64,000 bases of DNA, taken from contig OY294067.1 in NCBI GenBank assembly GCA_958510875.1, positions 259,161,736-259,225,735 on the forward strand. The letters run 5' to 3'. The position numbers and the translations under genes were made by a program. This document shows, piece by piece, positions 33,013 to 43,880 of the stretch (its first letter is position 1; every line of letters starts with the position of its first letter). Source of the stretch: Endomychus coccineus (Eukaryota > Arthropoda > Insecta > Coleoptera > Endomychidae). Under the pieces are notes generated by a model that searched no databases, was not told where the DNA came from, and saw only the letters and a program-made list of their open reading frames with translations.

Positions 33013-33640
33013 TAAATTATAAATCAAAATGTGCCTGTTTGAATACTATTTTGGGTATGTAAACAATGGGTTACCCTCAGCTGGAAATGAGTTGGAATTG
33101 AGTAAATTGCTTTTTCGTTTATACCATCACTCCTAAATAACCTGGATATTTGTCTGTACTGTGTTTGAGAAAAAATAAACTTTCTTAAGAAATGGTATGG
33201 TATACCTCCATTCAACATATGTTCGGTCACCGCTGATTTTTCAGCATTATTTTTCTCTATATGGGCAAAATGTTCTTCATACTGAGTTAAAATGTTCCTT
33301 CTAGTTTAACCCACATAGTATTTTGAACACGACTCACGATTGATTTTGTAAATCCCAGATTTGCCGGCATCGGAAACTTCATCTGAGATGTTGCCTAAAC
33401 GGTGTTTTATCTTGTTTTTACATCCATAAATTGATTGTATTGCAAATTTAGAAAACAAACTATGGAATTTATTAATTACTGAAGAATGATGAGTGGAACA
33501 TTTAAATTTTATTGAAGTATTTGAAAGTAATGGCTCTAATTTGGTTAGTTGGTTAGGTTCCAATTTTCTCTTTTGTTTAGGAATTGAACGCAAGTTGCCG
33601 AAGTTTCTTAACTTTGTTGATTCCATTTCGCTGGTTCAAA
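33013..33640 (-). pseudogene. Penelope family 2 C-terminal fragment, minus strand
   Basis: The frame 33626-33306: TKLRNFGNLRS, LSNTSIKFKCSTHHSSVINK, FHSLFSKFAIQSIYGCKNKI, LGNISDEVSDAGKSGIYKIN and CSKYYVG, the linker and GIY-YIG start. After a stop, VTEHMLNGGIPYH continues at 33230-33024. Confidence 0.75.
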
Positions 33641-33699
33641 GGGACATTCAATGATCTATGAACTAGACGAGGGCAAAGTGAAAATTCCTAAAAAAAATG

Positions 33700-35912
33700 A
33701 AACAAGAAATGATTTATTTGGTTGAAACTTATGTTATTTCTCAACATAATCTCCTTGTAGCTCGATACACTTCGCCCAACGTTTTTCTAATTTTTTGATC
33801 CCTTCCAAATAATACGATTTCGGCAATCCTTCAAACTATGCGTTTGTTTCAGTGATCACCTCATCGTTGGAGCCATATTTCTCTTCGCCGAACCATTTTG
33901 GAAATAGATAAATTGCAGACGGGCAAATCTGGATAATATGGTGAATGACGGAGCAATTCGTAGCGCAATTCATAAATTTTGCCATTGCGACTGCTGACCT
34001 GTGCGCCGCTGCGTTGTCCTGGTGGCAAAGCACGTTTTTCTTTGCCAAATGCTGCTGCTTTCGCTTCACATCGGCGTCGAATCGATCCAACAGCTCTGCA
34101 TAATATGCGCCAGTGATCGTTTTGCTCTTTTCAAGGTAATCGATGTGAACGATACTGTGAGCATCCCAAAAAACTGTCGCCATGACTTTGTTGGCTAATA
34201 AACTGACTTTGGCCGTTTTCGGCTTTGATTCGCCAGGACAAGTCTATTGTTTCGGCTGTTGTTCAGTCTGTTGTCATGGATCCGCTTGAACATCCCCAAA
34301 CACTCCTTTGAATCTGTCACACGGTCGCGCTTGTTGTGAACAGAGCCCAAATGCGGCACCCATCTGGCAGATAGATTTAGTGGCTTCTGTGAGTCGGAAA
34401 AAAGGCAGAAAAAAGAAAATATTTCAGGGCCTAACGAGACTCTGTCCCTCTCTTGTTTTCGAAGGGTGAAACGCGGATATACCGACATATTCCGAGAAAA
34501 ACCGCGTCACCTCCCGTTTTCGAGGATGCTGAACATGATGCCGGTACTTTGGAATTTCTCCGAGTCAACCCCACCCCTTAAATGGCCGAAAACAACCCCA
34601 AAAAGGGTGAAACTCGGATATACCGACATATTTTGAGAAGAACCACGTCACGTCCCGTTTTAGAGGATGCTGAACACGATGCCGGTACTTTGGAATTCCT
34701 CCGAGTCAACCTCACCCCTTAAACGGCCAAAAACAACCCCAAAAAAGGTGAAACTCGGATATACCGACATATTTTGAGAAGAACCACGTCACATCCCGTT
34801 TTTGAGGATGCTGAACACGATGCCGGTACTTTGGAATTTTTCACAACCTCACCCTTCAAACGGCAAGAAACAACCCTCGAAAGGGGTGAAAAAATTTTTT
34901 ATATGGATATATAGTGGATATGTCGTTATATGCGTCAATGAAACAGTTTTATATTTGTATATTGTACCAATGATTCCAAACAGGAGATTTTCTCACCTAA
35001 AAACCACCAAATAACCTAGCCAGACACGATGTATACGCCCATTTTTCAGGGTGAACAGTCAGTCAACAAATGTGGAAACATCATCCGGTGTGTATTCAAT
35101 GATTTGTTATACATTTTCTCTTATCGGATTTTTCTTATCCACTCCATAAATTCAGGGTATCAAAGGGGTAGTTGTTGTCCGTTTCAGCGGTTAGTTTGCT
35201 ACGAGGAGAAGATCCATCACCATCGTGTTCAGTACCCTCGAAAACTGGAGGTGACGCAGTTTTTCTCGGAATATGTCGGTATATCCAAGTTTCACTTCTT
35301 TCGAGGGTAGTTTTTTGCCGTTTGAGGGGTGGGGTTGACTCGGAGAAATTCCAAAGTACCGGCATCGTGTTCAGCATCCTCGAAAACGGGAGGCGACGTG
35401 GTTTTTCTCGGAATATGACGGTATATCCGCGTTTCACCCTTTTTGGGGTTTTTTTTGGCCGTTTGGGGGTGACGGTCAACTCAGAAAGAGTTTAAACCAC
35501 CGCCATCGTGTTCAGCATCTTCGAAAACAAGAGGGGGACAGAGTCTCGTTAGGCTCTGAAATATTTTCATTCTCTTCCGACTCACAGAAGCCACTAATTT
35601 CTCATATTCAAAAATTTACGTAGAATGTTTCGGAACCGTTCGGTTGAGATGCCCATAGCTCCAGCAATCACGTGCACTTCAACTCACCGACCGTCCAATA
35701 TCATACCACAAATTTTATCGACGATTTCTGGCGTTGTGACCTCAATTAGACGACCAGAACGTTGGGCGTTTTCTCTGGTCATACTACCACAACGAAAATC
35801 AGTAAGCCATTGTGAATCGTTCCAATCGATGGTGAAGAGGCTGTTTTTTTCAAGCACAAAATAATGTTAAATCAAGACGCTTGATTCACTTTTTTCCATA
35901 TTTACAAAAATC
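33700..35912 (-). pseudogene. mariner B transposase
   Basis: The N-terminal HTH part (35910-35600) reads through stops as LIxHYFVLEK-like sequence, ending ISTERFRNILRKFLNMR. After FB2, SARWVPHLGSVHNKRDRVT resumes at about 34370. ETWIHHN-like sequence is missing or damaged near 34240. Then MATVFWDAHSIVHIDYLEKS, TGAYYAELLDRFDADV, VLCHQDNAAAHRSAVAMAKF (second Asp) and a shifted PYSPDL-type third-Asp region follow near 33900. Several frameshifts. Confidence 0.8.
34378..35596. mobile_element. foldback element FB2, inserted in mariner B
   Basis: Ends TAGTGGCTTCTGTGAGTCGG and its complement, flanked by ATT (34375-34377 and 35597-35599). Removing the element and one ATT restores the mariner sequence as seen in mariner A (GCCAGATAG-xTTTCTCATATTC), which confirms the 3-bp duplication. 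Each arm is a tandem of units of about 140 bp: GGGTGAAACTCGGATATACC, GACATATTxxGAGAA, then CACGTC, CCCGTTTTCGAGGATGCTGA, ACACGATGCCGGTACTTTGG and a CGAGTCAACCCCACCCCTTA block. The centre (34880-35160) is unique. No coding capacity. Confidence 0.92.
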
Positions 35913-36042
35913 TACAAGGCTTCTGGAAATTTCAATGTGTTCTAGTTAAAGATGATACATAAAGAACAAATGTTACATGCGAATTTCGATTGTGGCGCCA
36001 TCTGTTTTATTTTTATCAGAGACCTTTCACCTTGCCCTCGTA

Positions 36043-36590
36043 TTTCATATTCATAAAATCATTAGTTCTAACTAATCTTTGGGGGCTTTAAAGCGGCCAA
36101 GAAGAGCCATGAAGCTGCCGTCGTCGTTACCTGTTCTTGGGTTGTGTATAAATAAAATAAGGCAATCCTAGGGGTGCTAGGGGTAGGATCTGAAGGGACT
36201 GAAAATTTGAAATATTCTTCGGTTCTATAGCGAATATATCAGATTAAATATTAATTCGAACTTCATCAATATTATATAAACAATTGTTCCACCATATAGT
36301 GGCATCAGAATGGATCAAATTATTGAGGTGTTACTTCACCAACACTATGGTATAGGTATATAGGTGGGCATCATGTGATTGAGATGATATTTTTACAAAG
36401 TTATGGATGGTTTGTGAATCATAAATATTTTTGAAATTTTCTACAAACACTAATAGATTTAATTTATGTTCTTTGGTTTAAGTTTGCTTCTGTAAGTATT
36501 TAGCATAACAATTTGAATATTTTTAACCCAGTCAATAAGATCTTTTGGGTATTAGTTCTAACTTGAATGTATGAAATATTTTTGAACTAT
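36043..36590. other. no identifiable feature
   Basis: AT-rich non-coding sequence between mariner B and the Helentron derivative. Confidence 0.45.
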
Positions 36591-36594
36591 TGCA

Positions 36595-37705
36595 TAGCTT
36601 TTATCGCGGACTTTGAGCGCGGCGACCGAATCAAGAAATTCCGTAACGAAAATAAAACCTAACACCCCCCACTCCGACTACCATGTAGCTCGGCCGAGCG
36701 TTCGCTTAACGTGTATGTATATGGTACGACTGTACGAAGCTCGCACGGATCGAGACGAGCTGCTCCGAAATCGGACGAATACGTAAGCAACTGTTTGTGA
36801 GAAAGTATATAGGTGTATAGGTATCTATCATATCTTTATAATGCCACACTCCCCGCATGTGCACCCCGTAAGTATACATGTAGGTATATATACTATTGTA
36901 GATACTGTTCCAAAAGGTGGGGTAGCTATTTACCAAAATAATAATAATATTACTAATATCATGACTCCGAATATTGAAATAAATACTGCACACGTTAGCG
37001 ATGTCAGGCGCTCATTTGTTGGAGATATTTGTGCGTGCTTATGCAAACTTAGAAATTGCCTACACATAGTCATGGTAGCAATTTATATTTCTCCGAATCC
37101 AAAATTGGACGAGGTAGAGCATTTTATTCATCGCACTTTACTGGAGTGCGCTGAAGAAGGGTCGAAAATACTTGGTACAAATGGTAATAAGTTTCCACTT
37201 ATCTTGGCTGGCGATTTCAACATCAACTTCGCTGATAAAAAATCAGAGCGGTTGACAACTTTCCTTTCCGAAAAATTTAATTTGAAAATGAATAATGATC
37301 CACAAGAATCCACAACAAAATATGGGACCACCATTGACGCGGTATTTTCCAGATATCTAAAGGATATCAAGTCTCAAACTTATGTTTCTTATTTCAGTTA
37401 CCATAAACCTATAGTTTCAATGATAAAAATTCCTGAATTACCTACATGTATTGTAAGATAATAAAAATATTTTAAACGATATTAACTTCTCATTTATTCA
37501 ATAAAAGGAAAAAATTTGTTTTCTTATCGGTCACCACTCACAAAAAGTGTAACTTGAATTAATATCAAAGAAAAAACTTGAAATAATATCAAAGAAAAAA
37601 AATAGTGCATAAATAAAAAATAAATAAATAATTATAATTGCATAAGTTGATCAAAATTGCAATGCAATAGCTTTACCGCGGAAGTCTTCGAGTTCCACAC
37701 GCATT
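36595..37705 (+). mobile_element. endonuclease-only Helentron derivative
   Basis: Starts with TATTGCATAGCTTTTATCGC then GGCGACCGAATCAAGAAATT, the complement of the motif at 30670-30725 and 31885-31930. Ends near GCAATAGCTTTACCGCGG (37667), the complement of 30760-30776. Between them is the endonuclease domain without helicase. The segment 36965-37600 is close to the inverse of 30900-31500. It appears to be an internally deleted relative of the element at 30540-32290, in opposite orientation. Confidence 0.7.
36841..37461 (+). CDS. Helentron-type endonuclease domain (open frame)
   Basis: A 206-codon frame; its first 25 codons are probably not native. From about residue 22: DTVPKGGVAIYQNNNNITNI, RRSFVGDICACLCKLRN, VAIYISPNPKLDEVEHFIHR, FPLILAGDFNINFADKK (GDFN), TKYGTTIDAVFSRYLKDIKS, and the catalytic-His end SYFSYHKPIVSMI. 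Blocks III to the end of an exo_endo_phos (APE-like) fold are present; the N-terminal block with the metal-binding Asn/Glu is missing. Unlike the copy at 31027, the terminal His motif is preserved, but activity is doubtful because of the missing N-terminus. Confidence 0.75.
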   Translation: MPHSPHVHPVSIHVGIYTIVDTVPKGGVAIYQNNNNITNIMTPNIEINTAHVSDVRRSFVGDICACLCKLRNCLHIVMVAIYISPNPKLDEVEHFIHRTLLECAEEGSKILGTNGNKFPLILAGDFNINFADKKSERLTTFLSEKFNLKMNNDPQESTTKYGTTIDAVFSRYLKDIKSQTYVSYFSYHKPIVSMIKIPELPTCIVR

Positions 37706-38640
37706 TTTTTTATTAAAATAACGTAATCAGCTAAACGAGACAAGAGTATTTATTGAGAGTCTAGATAATTAAAACAACGAATTTTAAGAATAACTTTCAT
37801 TACTGGCTACAATCATAATATCTTATCAACTTGAGTATTGAAAAAACTTGAACCCACAACCCAAGTCGAAATAAATAAGCGTTTTGGGAGAAACTCAATA
37901 AAGTTGACATTCTGCAATATGAATAATACTGTTATCAAATTTATCTCATCCGTTTTCTAAGAAACAAACTGCCCCTGACTTACAACATTACTGCTTCGCT
38001 TCTGGATATATGACCTGAAGTCTTTGCACGAAATGCAAAAAACTCTTGAAACGCGAAGTAGTATAAAGGTTTGCGTTTTATCAGTGCAGTTTCATTGGAC
38101 GAGGACCAATCCGAAGTCACGAAATCTGTGAATAATTAGACGTAAAATAGAACGAGTTTATTACAAAGTCAGGAATTGTGGTGTTTTCTACAATCGTGAA
38201 TAGATACGACGAAAATGAACTGTAAATAAAAGTAAACGTCTCGACAAAATATTCTACGGGGTGTTCAATTTATCTACTCAGGATTATGCAAACGTTAACA
38301 TTCTCGCCGAAGTTTTGCATGTTTCCATACTTTTGAATAACTATGTAATAAGCATTTCCGAATAATTATGTAGACGAATTATTCATGAAAATGATAAATT
38401 CGCTTGATATAAAACCGCAAGTTATTCTGAAGGTATTTTTTTTTGAACATTAATATTCTCTAGAAAATATATTCCCCGCAAACACACCAGTATTTTTGAC
38501 TCAAAAATATGGTGCGGCAATATTATTCACCTGTTTTATCATTAGCGAATTCAAAGGGAGTTTCAGCTTAATTTTTTTTACAAAATTTCACAACTATGCT
38601 TTGGTTGACACTGAACTTTTCCCTCAACTCTCTCAAATAA
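37706..38640. other. no identifiable feature
   Basis: AT-rich. The 75-codon frame 38496-38723 runs into Penelope and FB5 sequence and is not a gene. Confidence 0.45.
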
Positions 38641-38685
38641 CATTGTTTATTATTTCCATCTTTACGCACGTTTTGGTCTCACGAC
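38641..38685 (-). mobile_element. Penelope terminal repeat, inverted, left of FB5
   Basis: CATCTTTACGCACGTTTTGG then TCTCACGAC is the inverted terminal-repeat sequence seen at 16313-16340. It continues at 41335 after FB5. Confidence 0.8.
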
Positions 38686-41334
38686 AGGTCTATATAGTAG
38701 GCGCCCCCACTTGCTACAAATAAAAAAAAAATTGAATATTTTGTACTTTTCATGTGCTAATTTGGTCCCAAACTTAAACATTTCGTGCTACAAAAATATA
38801 TAAAAAACACGGGTTTGAAGAGTGGGGGCGCTAGGTAGACGCCTTTTTGGCGCCCCCTTAACTAAAAACATAAACTAAATTTGTTGAAATAATTGCATAT
38901 TTTGTACTTTTTATGTGCTAATTTGGTCCCAAACTTAAACATTTCGTGCTACAAAAACATATAAAAAAACACGGGTTTGAAGAGTGGGGGCGCTAGGTAG
39001 ACGCCTTTTTGGCGCCCCCTTAACAAAAAACATAAACAAAATAATTAACAATATGCGTATAATTTTGTGCTATTTATGTGCTCTGTGGAGAGCATAATCA
39101 AAAGTGTCCTGGACCATTTAGAAATTGATTTTCGCAGTGTTTAATTGCGGACGCACTTCTTTTAAACTTAATAAACATATCTTTAGTTTTTTTAACAAAA
39201 AAAGAAACATGTCATTGAATGCTCATCAAAATTTACATGTTAATTATTTTTACATGTTTAATATGTACTCAAAAAGTACCCCAGTTAAAATAGATATTGA
39301 AAATGTTAAATGCTAGTACAAAAATCTCCTTTTGCATATAAGTCGAGTACATAATAAGCACATAAATATGATGTTATTCAAAAAGTAACTGTGAACAACA
39401 TCAAATTTATGTGCTGATTATGTACTCGACTTATATGCATAAGGATAATTGTATACATGCAATTAACATTTTCGAAATGCGTTTTAACTGGGGCGCGCTG
39501 GTAAGACGTCTAGTCAATGTACTTTTTAGTCGATATGTATTAAAAGTACTTTTGAATTACACCAGACTTATGTGCTAATTATGTACTCGACTTATATGCA
39601 TGAGCAGAATTCCGAACTTGCAATAGACATTTTCGACATTAATTTTTACTGGGGGCGTGGTGGTAAGACGTCTAGTCAATGTACTTTTTTGTACTCGACT
39701 TATATGCATAATGAGAATTCTGTATTTGCAATTAACATTTTCGAAATGTATTTTAACTGGGGGACGCGCTGATAAGACGTCTAGTCAATATACTTTTCCC
39801 TCCTGTTGCATCAAACAGTACTTTTACATAACACCAGATTTATGTGCTAATTATGTACTCGACTTATATGCATAAGGAGAATTCTGTACTTGCAATTAAC
39901 ATTTTCGGAATTCATTTTTACTGGGGGGCGCGGTGGTAAGAGTCTAGTCAATGTACTTTTTACTTGATATGTATCAAAAGTACTTTTACATAACACCAGA
40001 TTTATGTGATAATTATGTACCTACTTGACTTACATGCATAAGGATAATTGTATACTTGCAATTAACATTTTCGGAATTCATTGTAACTGGGGGGGGGGGG
40101 CTTATAAGACGTCTAGTTAATGTACTCTTCCCTCGAGATGTATCAAAAAGTACATTTACGTAGCATTAGATTTATGTGCTAATTATGTACTCGACTTATA
40201 TGCATAAGGAAAATTTCGTACTTGCAATTATTAACATTTTCGAAATTCATTTTTACTGGGGAAGCGGTGGTTAGACGTCTAGTCAATGTACTTTTTACTT
40301 GATACGTATCAAAAGTACTTTTACATAACACCAGATTTATGTGCTAATTATGTACTTGACTTACGTACATAAGGATAATTGTATACTTGCAATTAACATT
40401 TTCGGAATTCATTGTAACTGGGGGGGGGGGGAGGCGCTTATAACACGTCTAGTCAATGTACTTTTCCGTCGACATGTATCAAAAGTACTTGTGCTAATTA
40501 TGTACTCGATTTGTATGCATAAGGAAAATTTCGTACCTGCAATTAACATTTTCGAATACCATTTTTACTGAGGGCGCGGTGGTAAGACGTCTAGTCAATG
40601 TACTTTTTACTTGATATGTATCAAAAGTACTTTTACATAACATTATATTTATGTGCTTATTATGTACTCGACTTATATGCAAAAGGAGATTTTTGTACTT
40701 GCATTTGACATTTTCAATATCTGTTTTAACTGGGGTACTTTTTGAGTACATATTAAACATGTAAAAGTGATTAACATGTAAATTTTGATGAGCATTCAAT
40801 GACATGTTTCTTTTTTTGTTTAAAAAGCCAAAGATATGTTTATTAAGTTTAAAAGAAGTGCGTCCGCAATTAAACACTGCGAAAATCAATTTCTAAATGG
40901 TCCAGGACACTTTTGATTATGCTCTCCATAGAGCACATAAATAGCACAAAATTATACGCATTTTGTTAATTATTTTGTTTATGGTTTTAGTTAAGGGGGC
41001 GCCAGAAAAGCATCTACCTAGCGTCCCCACTCTTCAAACCCGTGTTTTTTTATATATTTTAGTAGCACGAAATGTTTAAGTTTGGGACCAAATTAGCGCA
41101 TAAAAAGTACAAAATATTCAATTATCTTAACAAATTTAGTTTATGTTTTTAGTTGAGGGGGCGCCAAAAAGGCGTCTACCTAGCTCCCCCACTCTTCAAA
41201 CCCGTGTTTTTTTATATATTTTTGTAGCACGAAATGTTTAAGTTCGGGACTAAATTAGCACATAAAAAGTACACAATATTCAATTATTTTTTTTTTTAAT
41301 TTGGAGCAAGTGGGGGCGCCTACTATATAGACCT
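38686..41334. mobile_element. foldback element FB5, 2649 bp, with a 9-bp target duplication
   Basis: Perfect termini AGGTCTATATAGTAGGCGCC and complement, flanked by TCTCACGAC at 38677-38685 and 41335-41343. The outer arms (about 38686-39340 and 40660-41334) contain two units each of about 155 bp with GTGCTAATTTGGTCCCAAAC, ACACGGGTTTGAAGAGTGGG and GACGCCTTTTTGGCGCCCCC. The interior (about 39340-40660) is a tandem array of about 8 units of 130-185 bp built on TGTGCTAATTATGTACTCGA, TTGCAATTAACATTTTCG, and AAGACGTCTAGTCAATGTAC, with G-runs at 40091 and 40421. The 9-bp duplication fits Mutator-like or Drosophila FB-type elements. No transposase. Confidence 0.93.
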
Positions 41335-42315
41335 TCTCACGACCATTATCAGAAGACTAATTATGCCTAAAACGGGATTTCTCAAATCTGGTTGTATTAA
41401 CACATAGCGTCCTTGAAATCTATGAACAACATAATAGGAGAATTTTTTGTAGAAGACTCATGGCATTTCAATGAGTTTATAAAAAATCAATCCGTACCCA
41501 TAGATCATCAATTAATTTCCTTGGACCTTGTTTCTTTATTTGCTTTGGCATTGAGTAGCATCAAAAAACATTGGGCAGAGATTAAAACCACACACCGCTA
41601 GATCAATCTGAATTTATAAATGCAGTACAGTTTTGTTTAGAATTTTCAATACGGTGAACAATATTTTGGACAAGTATTCTGCACAGCTATGGAATCTCCT
41701 ATTTCAGCTACTATTGCTAACCTAGTCATGGGATGCCTAGAAGAATCTGTAATCAATTCATTAGATTTTCAACACGTTTACTTCAAACGGTTCGTAGTTG
41801 ATTGCCTTATGTGTGTTCCCAATGATAAAATTCAGTAGGTACGTGATTAAAAAATTTAACATTTTCCACCGTAAACTTCAATTTATTTGTGAAATAGGAC
41901 AAAAACATAAATTTCCTAGATATGAACATTAGTCATGATGCATATAGAGAAATAAAAACTTCGGGGTAAACTAAAGAAGTTTGATCTCAGCGTTATCTTC
42001 ACACCAATTCCGTTGCACCAACATGTTCTAAAAAAAGTGTTATGAACAGCCTTACAGATCGCGCGGCTAAATTGTGCCACCCAGAGGACCGTCACAAAAA
42101 TTAAAAATTTGTTCCTAATACACTGGAAATAAATGACTTCCCAAAACTATTTTTCAATCCCATCATTAAAGAAAAAATAAACAATATCTATAATGGATCG
42201 TCATATATAAATATCATGAAAGGTATAACAGACAATTTTATAACATTACCATACATTCCGGAGACCTCAGAGAAAATTGAGAAATGTTTTAAAAAGTATG
42301 ATATAAATGAAAAAT
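41335..42315 (+). pseudogene. decayed Penelope copy (RT portion)
   Basis: A relative of the 17274-18890 element. It begins with the inverted terminal-repeat remainder (to about 41395), then SMNNIIGEFFVEDSWHFNEF, IKNQSVPIDHQLISLDLVSL (motif A), SSIKKHWAEIK, a shifted ESPISATIANLVMGCLEES (motif B), FKRFVVDCLMC (motif C; Y and first Asp changed) and ITLPYIPETSEKIEKCFKKY. Many frameshifts. Again 5' truncated and joined to an inverted terminal repeat. Confidence 0.85.
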
Positions 42316-42640
42316 CTTGTCTTCCGGATGGATTCCGCGTAACAATAGCTCGACTTGATGCCGACGTTTCGCCAACCATTACAGGTGGCATCTTCAGGTC
42401 AGGCTTGAGGCTTGAACTTAAACTGGTTCTACTGGTTTCTCTAGCCGTATTTATTGTGGGAAAAATCCTTCACGCTACATAGTTCACTGCCTTTGTTCCG
42501 GTGGTTAACTTCGTTCCGGCACCTGACCCTGCCGTTGTGCGATCATGTGCGAAGTGGAATTTTCGAGGATGGGTTTCCAAATGTTGGGAAGGTAATATCC
42601 TGAGTCACGGTTCAGATCATTCGGATGTTCTCAAATCTAA
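42316..42640 (-). mobile_element. terminal repeat of a third Penelope family, inserted in the Penelope relic
   Basis: The host Penelope sequence stops at YDIN (42308) and resumes at SNLKPL/NSxDKQTHTVY (42640-42690), with about 37 bp of host sequence lost. The insert contains a hammerhead-like core and non-coding sequence (CGTTCCGGCACCTGACCCTG). Assignment as a Penelope terminal repeat rests on that core. Confidence 0.5.
42359..42400 (-). ncRNA. hammerhead-like motif, third Penelope family
   Basis: Minus strand: CTGAAGA (42397-42391, matches CUGANGA), stem GCCA..TGGC enclosing CCTGTAATGGT, then GAAA (42370-42367) and CGTCGGCATC. As in the other two families, an extra U follows the CUGANGA box. 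Confidence 0.5.
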
Positions 42641-42950
42641 AACCTTTAATAGCTAAAGATAAACAAACCCACACAGTATACAAATAGAATTGCATACATC
42701 TGTATAAAAAAACATTGTTTTGCGGGTTTGTTTACGTTTCACGACTTCATTGTTCGATTCTTCGGAGCTGAGGCATAATTGAACGTACATGGTACTTGGT
42801 CCGTTTTGATATGGACTGTAGTAATGCGTCGTTGAAATGTTTAGACATGGATCGATATAAATGAATATTTTTCAGGGACCAATTACGAATGTACGGTTAA
42901 TCACGCTTGAGCTCTGAAGAAACAAACAATAAATGATTTATCATTTTAAA
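42641..42950 (+). other. end of the Penelope relic, then unidentified sequence
   Basis: 42640-42700 encodes a broken NLKPLIxKDKQTHTVYK segment of the Penelope GIY-YIG region. From about 42700 no homology is seen. Confidence 0.5.
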
Positions 42951-42954
42951 TCCC

Positions 42955-43880
42955 GATGAAGTCGGAGATTGCATCGTAGAGAATTTTTCTACCGATTTAA
43001 TACAATGCCAAAAATTTGTGAAATTTTTGACTATTTGGACGACACTTATATTAGTGAAACTGTGACTTTTCCTTCGAATATTTGAACCGAACCCTCCATT
43101 TTGGCGAAAACAACAAATGCGTGACACCGAGCGACGCAAACAACAGATCCCACAATCAATCAAAACAATGCTGAACGCAGAATGTGACATGGGAAAACTT
43201 ATTACAGCATTCCTCACAGACATCAAAATCATGATTGACATTTAGTTTCTATTTATTTGTGAACTCTGTTGATTTACTTCATTGTTATTTTATCTTTGTT
43301 TCTGTCTTTAATAACCTTTAAGGTTGATAAGACTAATAAACAAAAAAAAAAAAAACAAATGCGTGAGAAGCGTTCAATTCGCATTTCAATAACCTGTTTT
43401 ATTCCCCTCACACAAATATGTTTGTATTTACTGAACAATTAAACAATGTACAGTTAGAAATGAACAGCTATTACATTGCGTGAACAAATGTACAATTTGT
43501 ATGTTTATCAATACATGTGTAAAAATGGAAAAGTTGATTGAATATTAGAACAGTATTATGATTTCACGTTATGATTATGTAAGGTATATCATATTACAAT
43601 AAATCAAACTAACTTGTTTCTAAAGTGTGCAAGTTATTTATTCCGTTTGTAGATGTATATTTGTGAATATTTGATTTACTGAAGAAAACTGTTGATTGTA
43701 ATCAATTTTTATCATTCCAGTTTTTTCTTAATACTACCTGCTGGCTTGCCTGTATCGTCGCCTAATTCGGTCTTCATAAAATTTCGTTCCGTCGGTCAAC
43801 TCGTTGCCTATGTTTGAGGCCGTCAGGCAATTCGGATATTCCGACAACTAATGTCCGTGGTTTCGTCAACTTGCTATGAA
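42955..43880 (+). repeat. dispersed repeat X, copy 2, split by a LINE insertion
   Basis: Aligns with the reverse complement of 25130-25790 on both sides of 43125-43355. Identity to a known family was not established. Minus-strand frames across it contain no motif I know. Confidence 0.6.
43125..43355 (+). mobile_element. 5'-truncated LINE tail with poly(A) and target duplication
   Basis: Codes for the last 38 codons of a LINE ORF2 (IPQSIKTMLNAECDMGKLIT to a TAG at 43243), then a short 3' UTR and A14. CAAATGCGTGA (43114-43124 and 43356-43366) duplicates on both sides, possibly longer because of the A-run. This is the classical product of target-primed reverse transcription. Confidence 0.85.

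Larger units (their letters stand above)
33664..36042 (-). mobile_element. mariner B, split by foldback FB2
   Basis: The outer ends ACGAGGGCAAAGTGAAAA (33667) and, on the other strand, CGAGGGCAAGGTGAAA (36040) form the TIRs, with TA at 36041-36042 and near 33664. The 5' leader GGCGCCACAATCGAAA is shared with mariner C. The transposase runs on the minus strand from about 35910 to 33700, with FB2 inserted at codons NMR-KLS. Confidence 0.85.

Noticed and set aside
34378..35596. CACTA-type element because of CACTA/TAGTG termini and a 3-bp duplication
   Set aside because: CACTA elements begin CACTA and end TAGTG; here the orientation is the reverse (TAGTG first), and FB1 and FB4 do not share the G.
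39125..40889. frames of 60-130 codons inside FB5
   Set aside because: They follow the tandem unit and its inverted copies, appear on both strands, and carry no protein motif.
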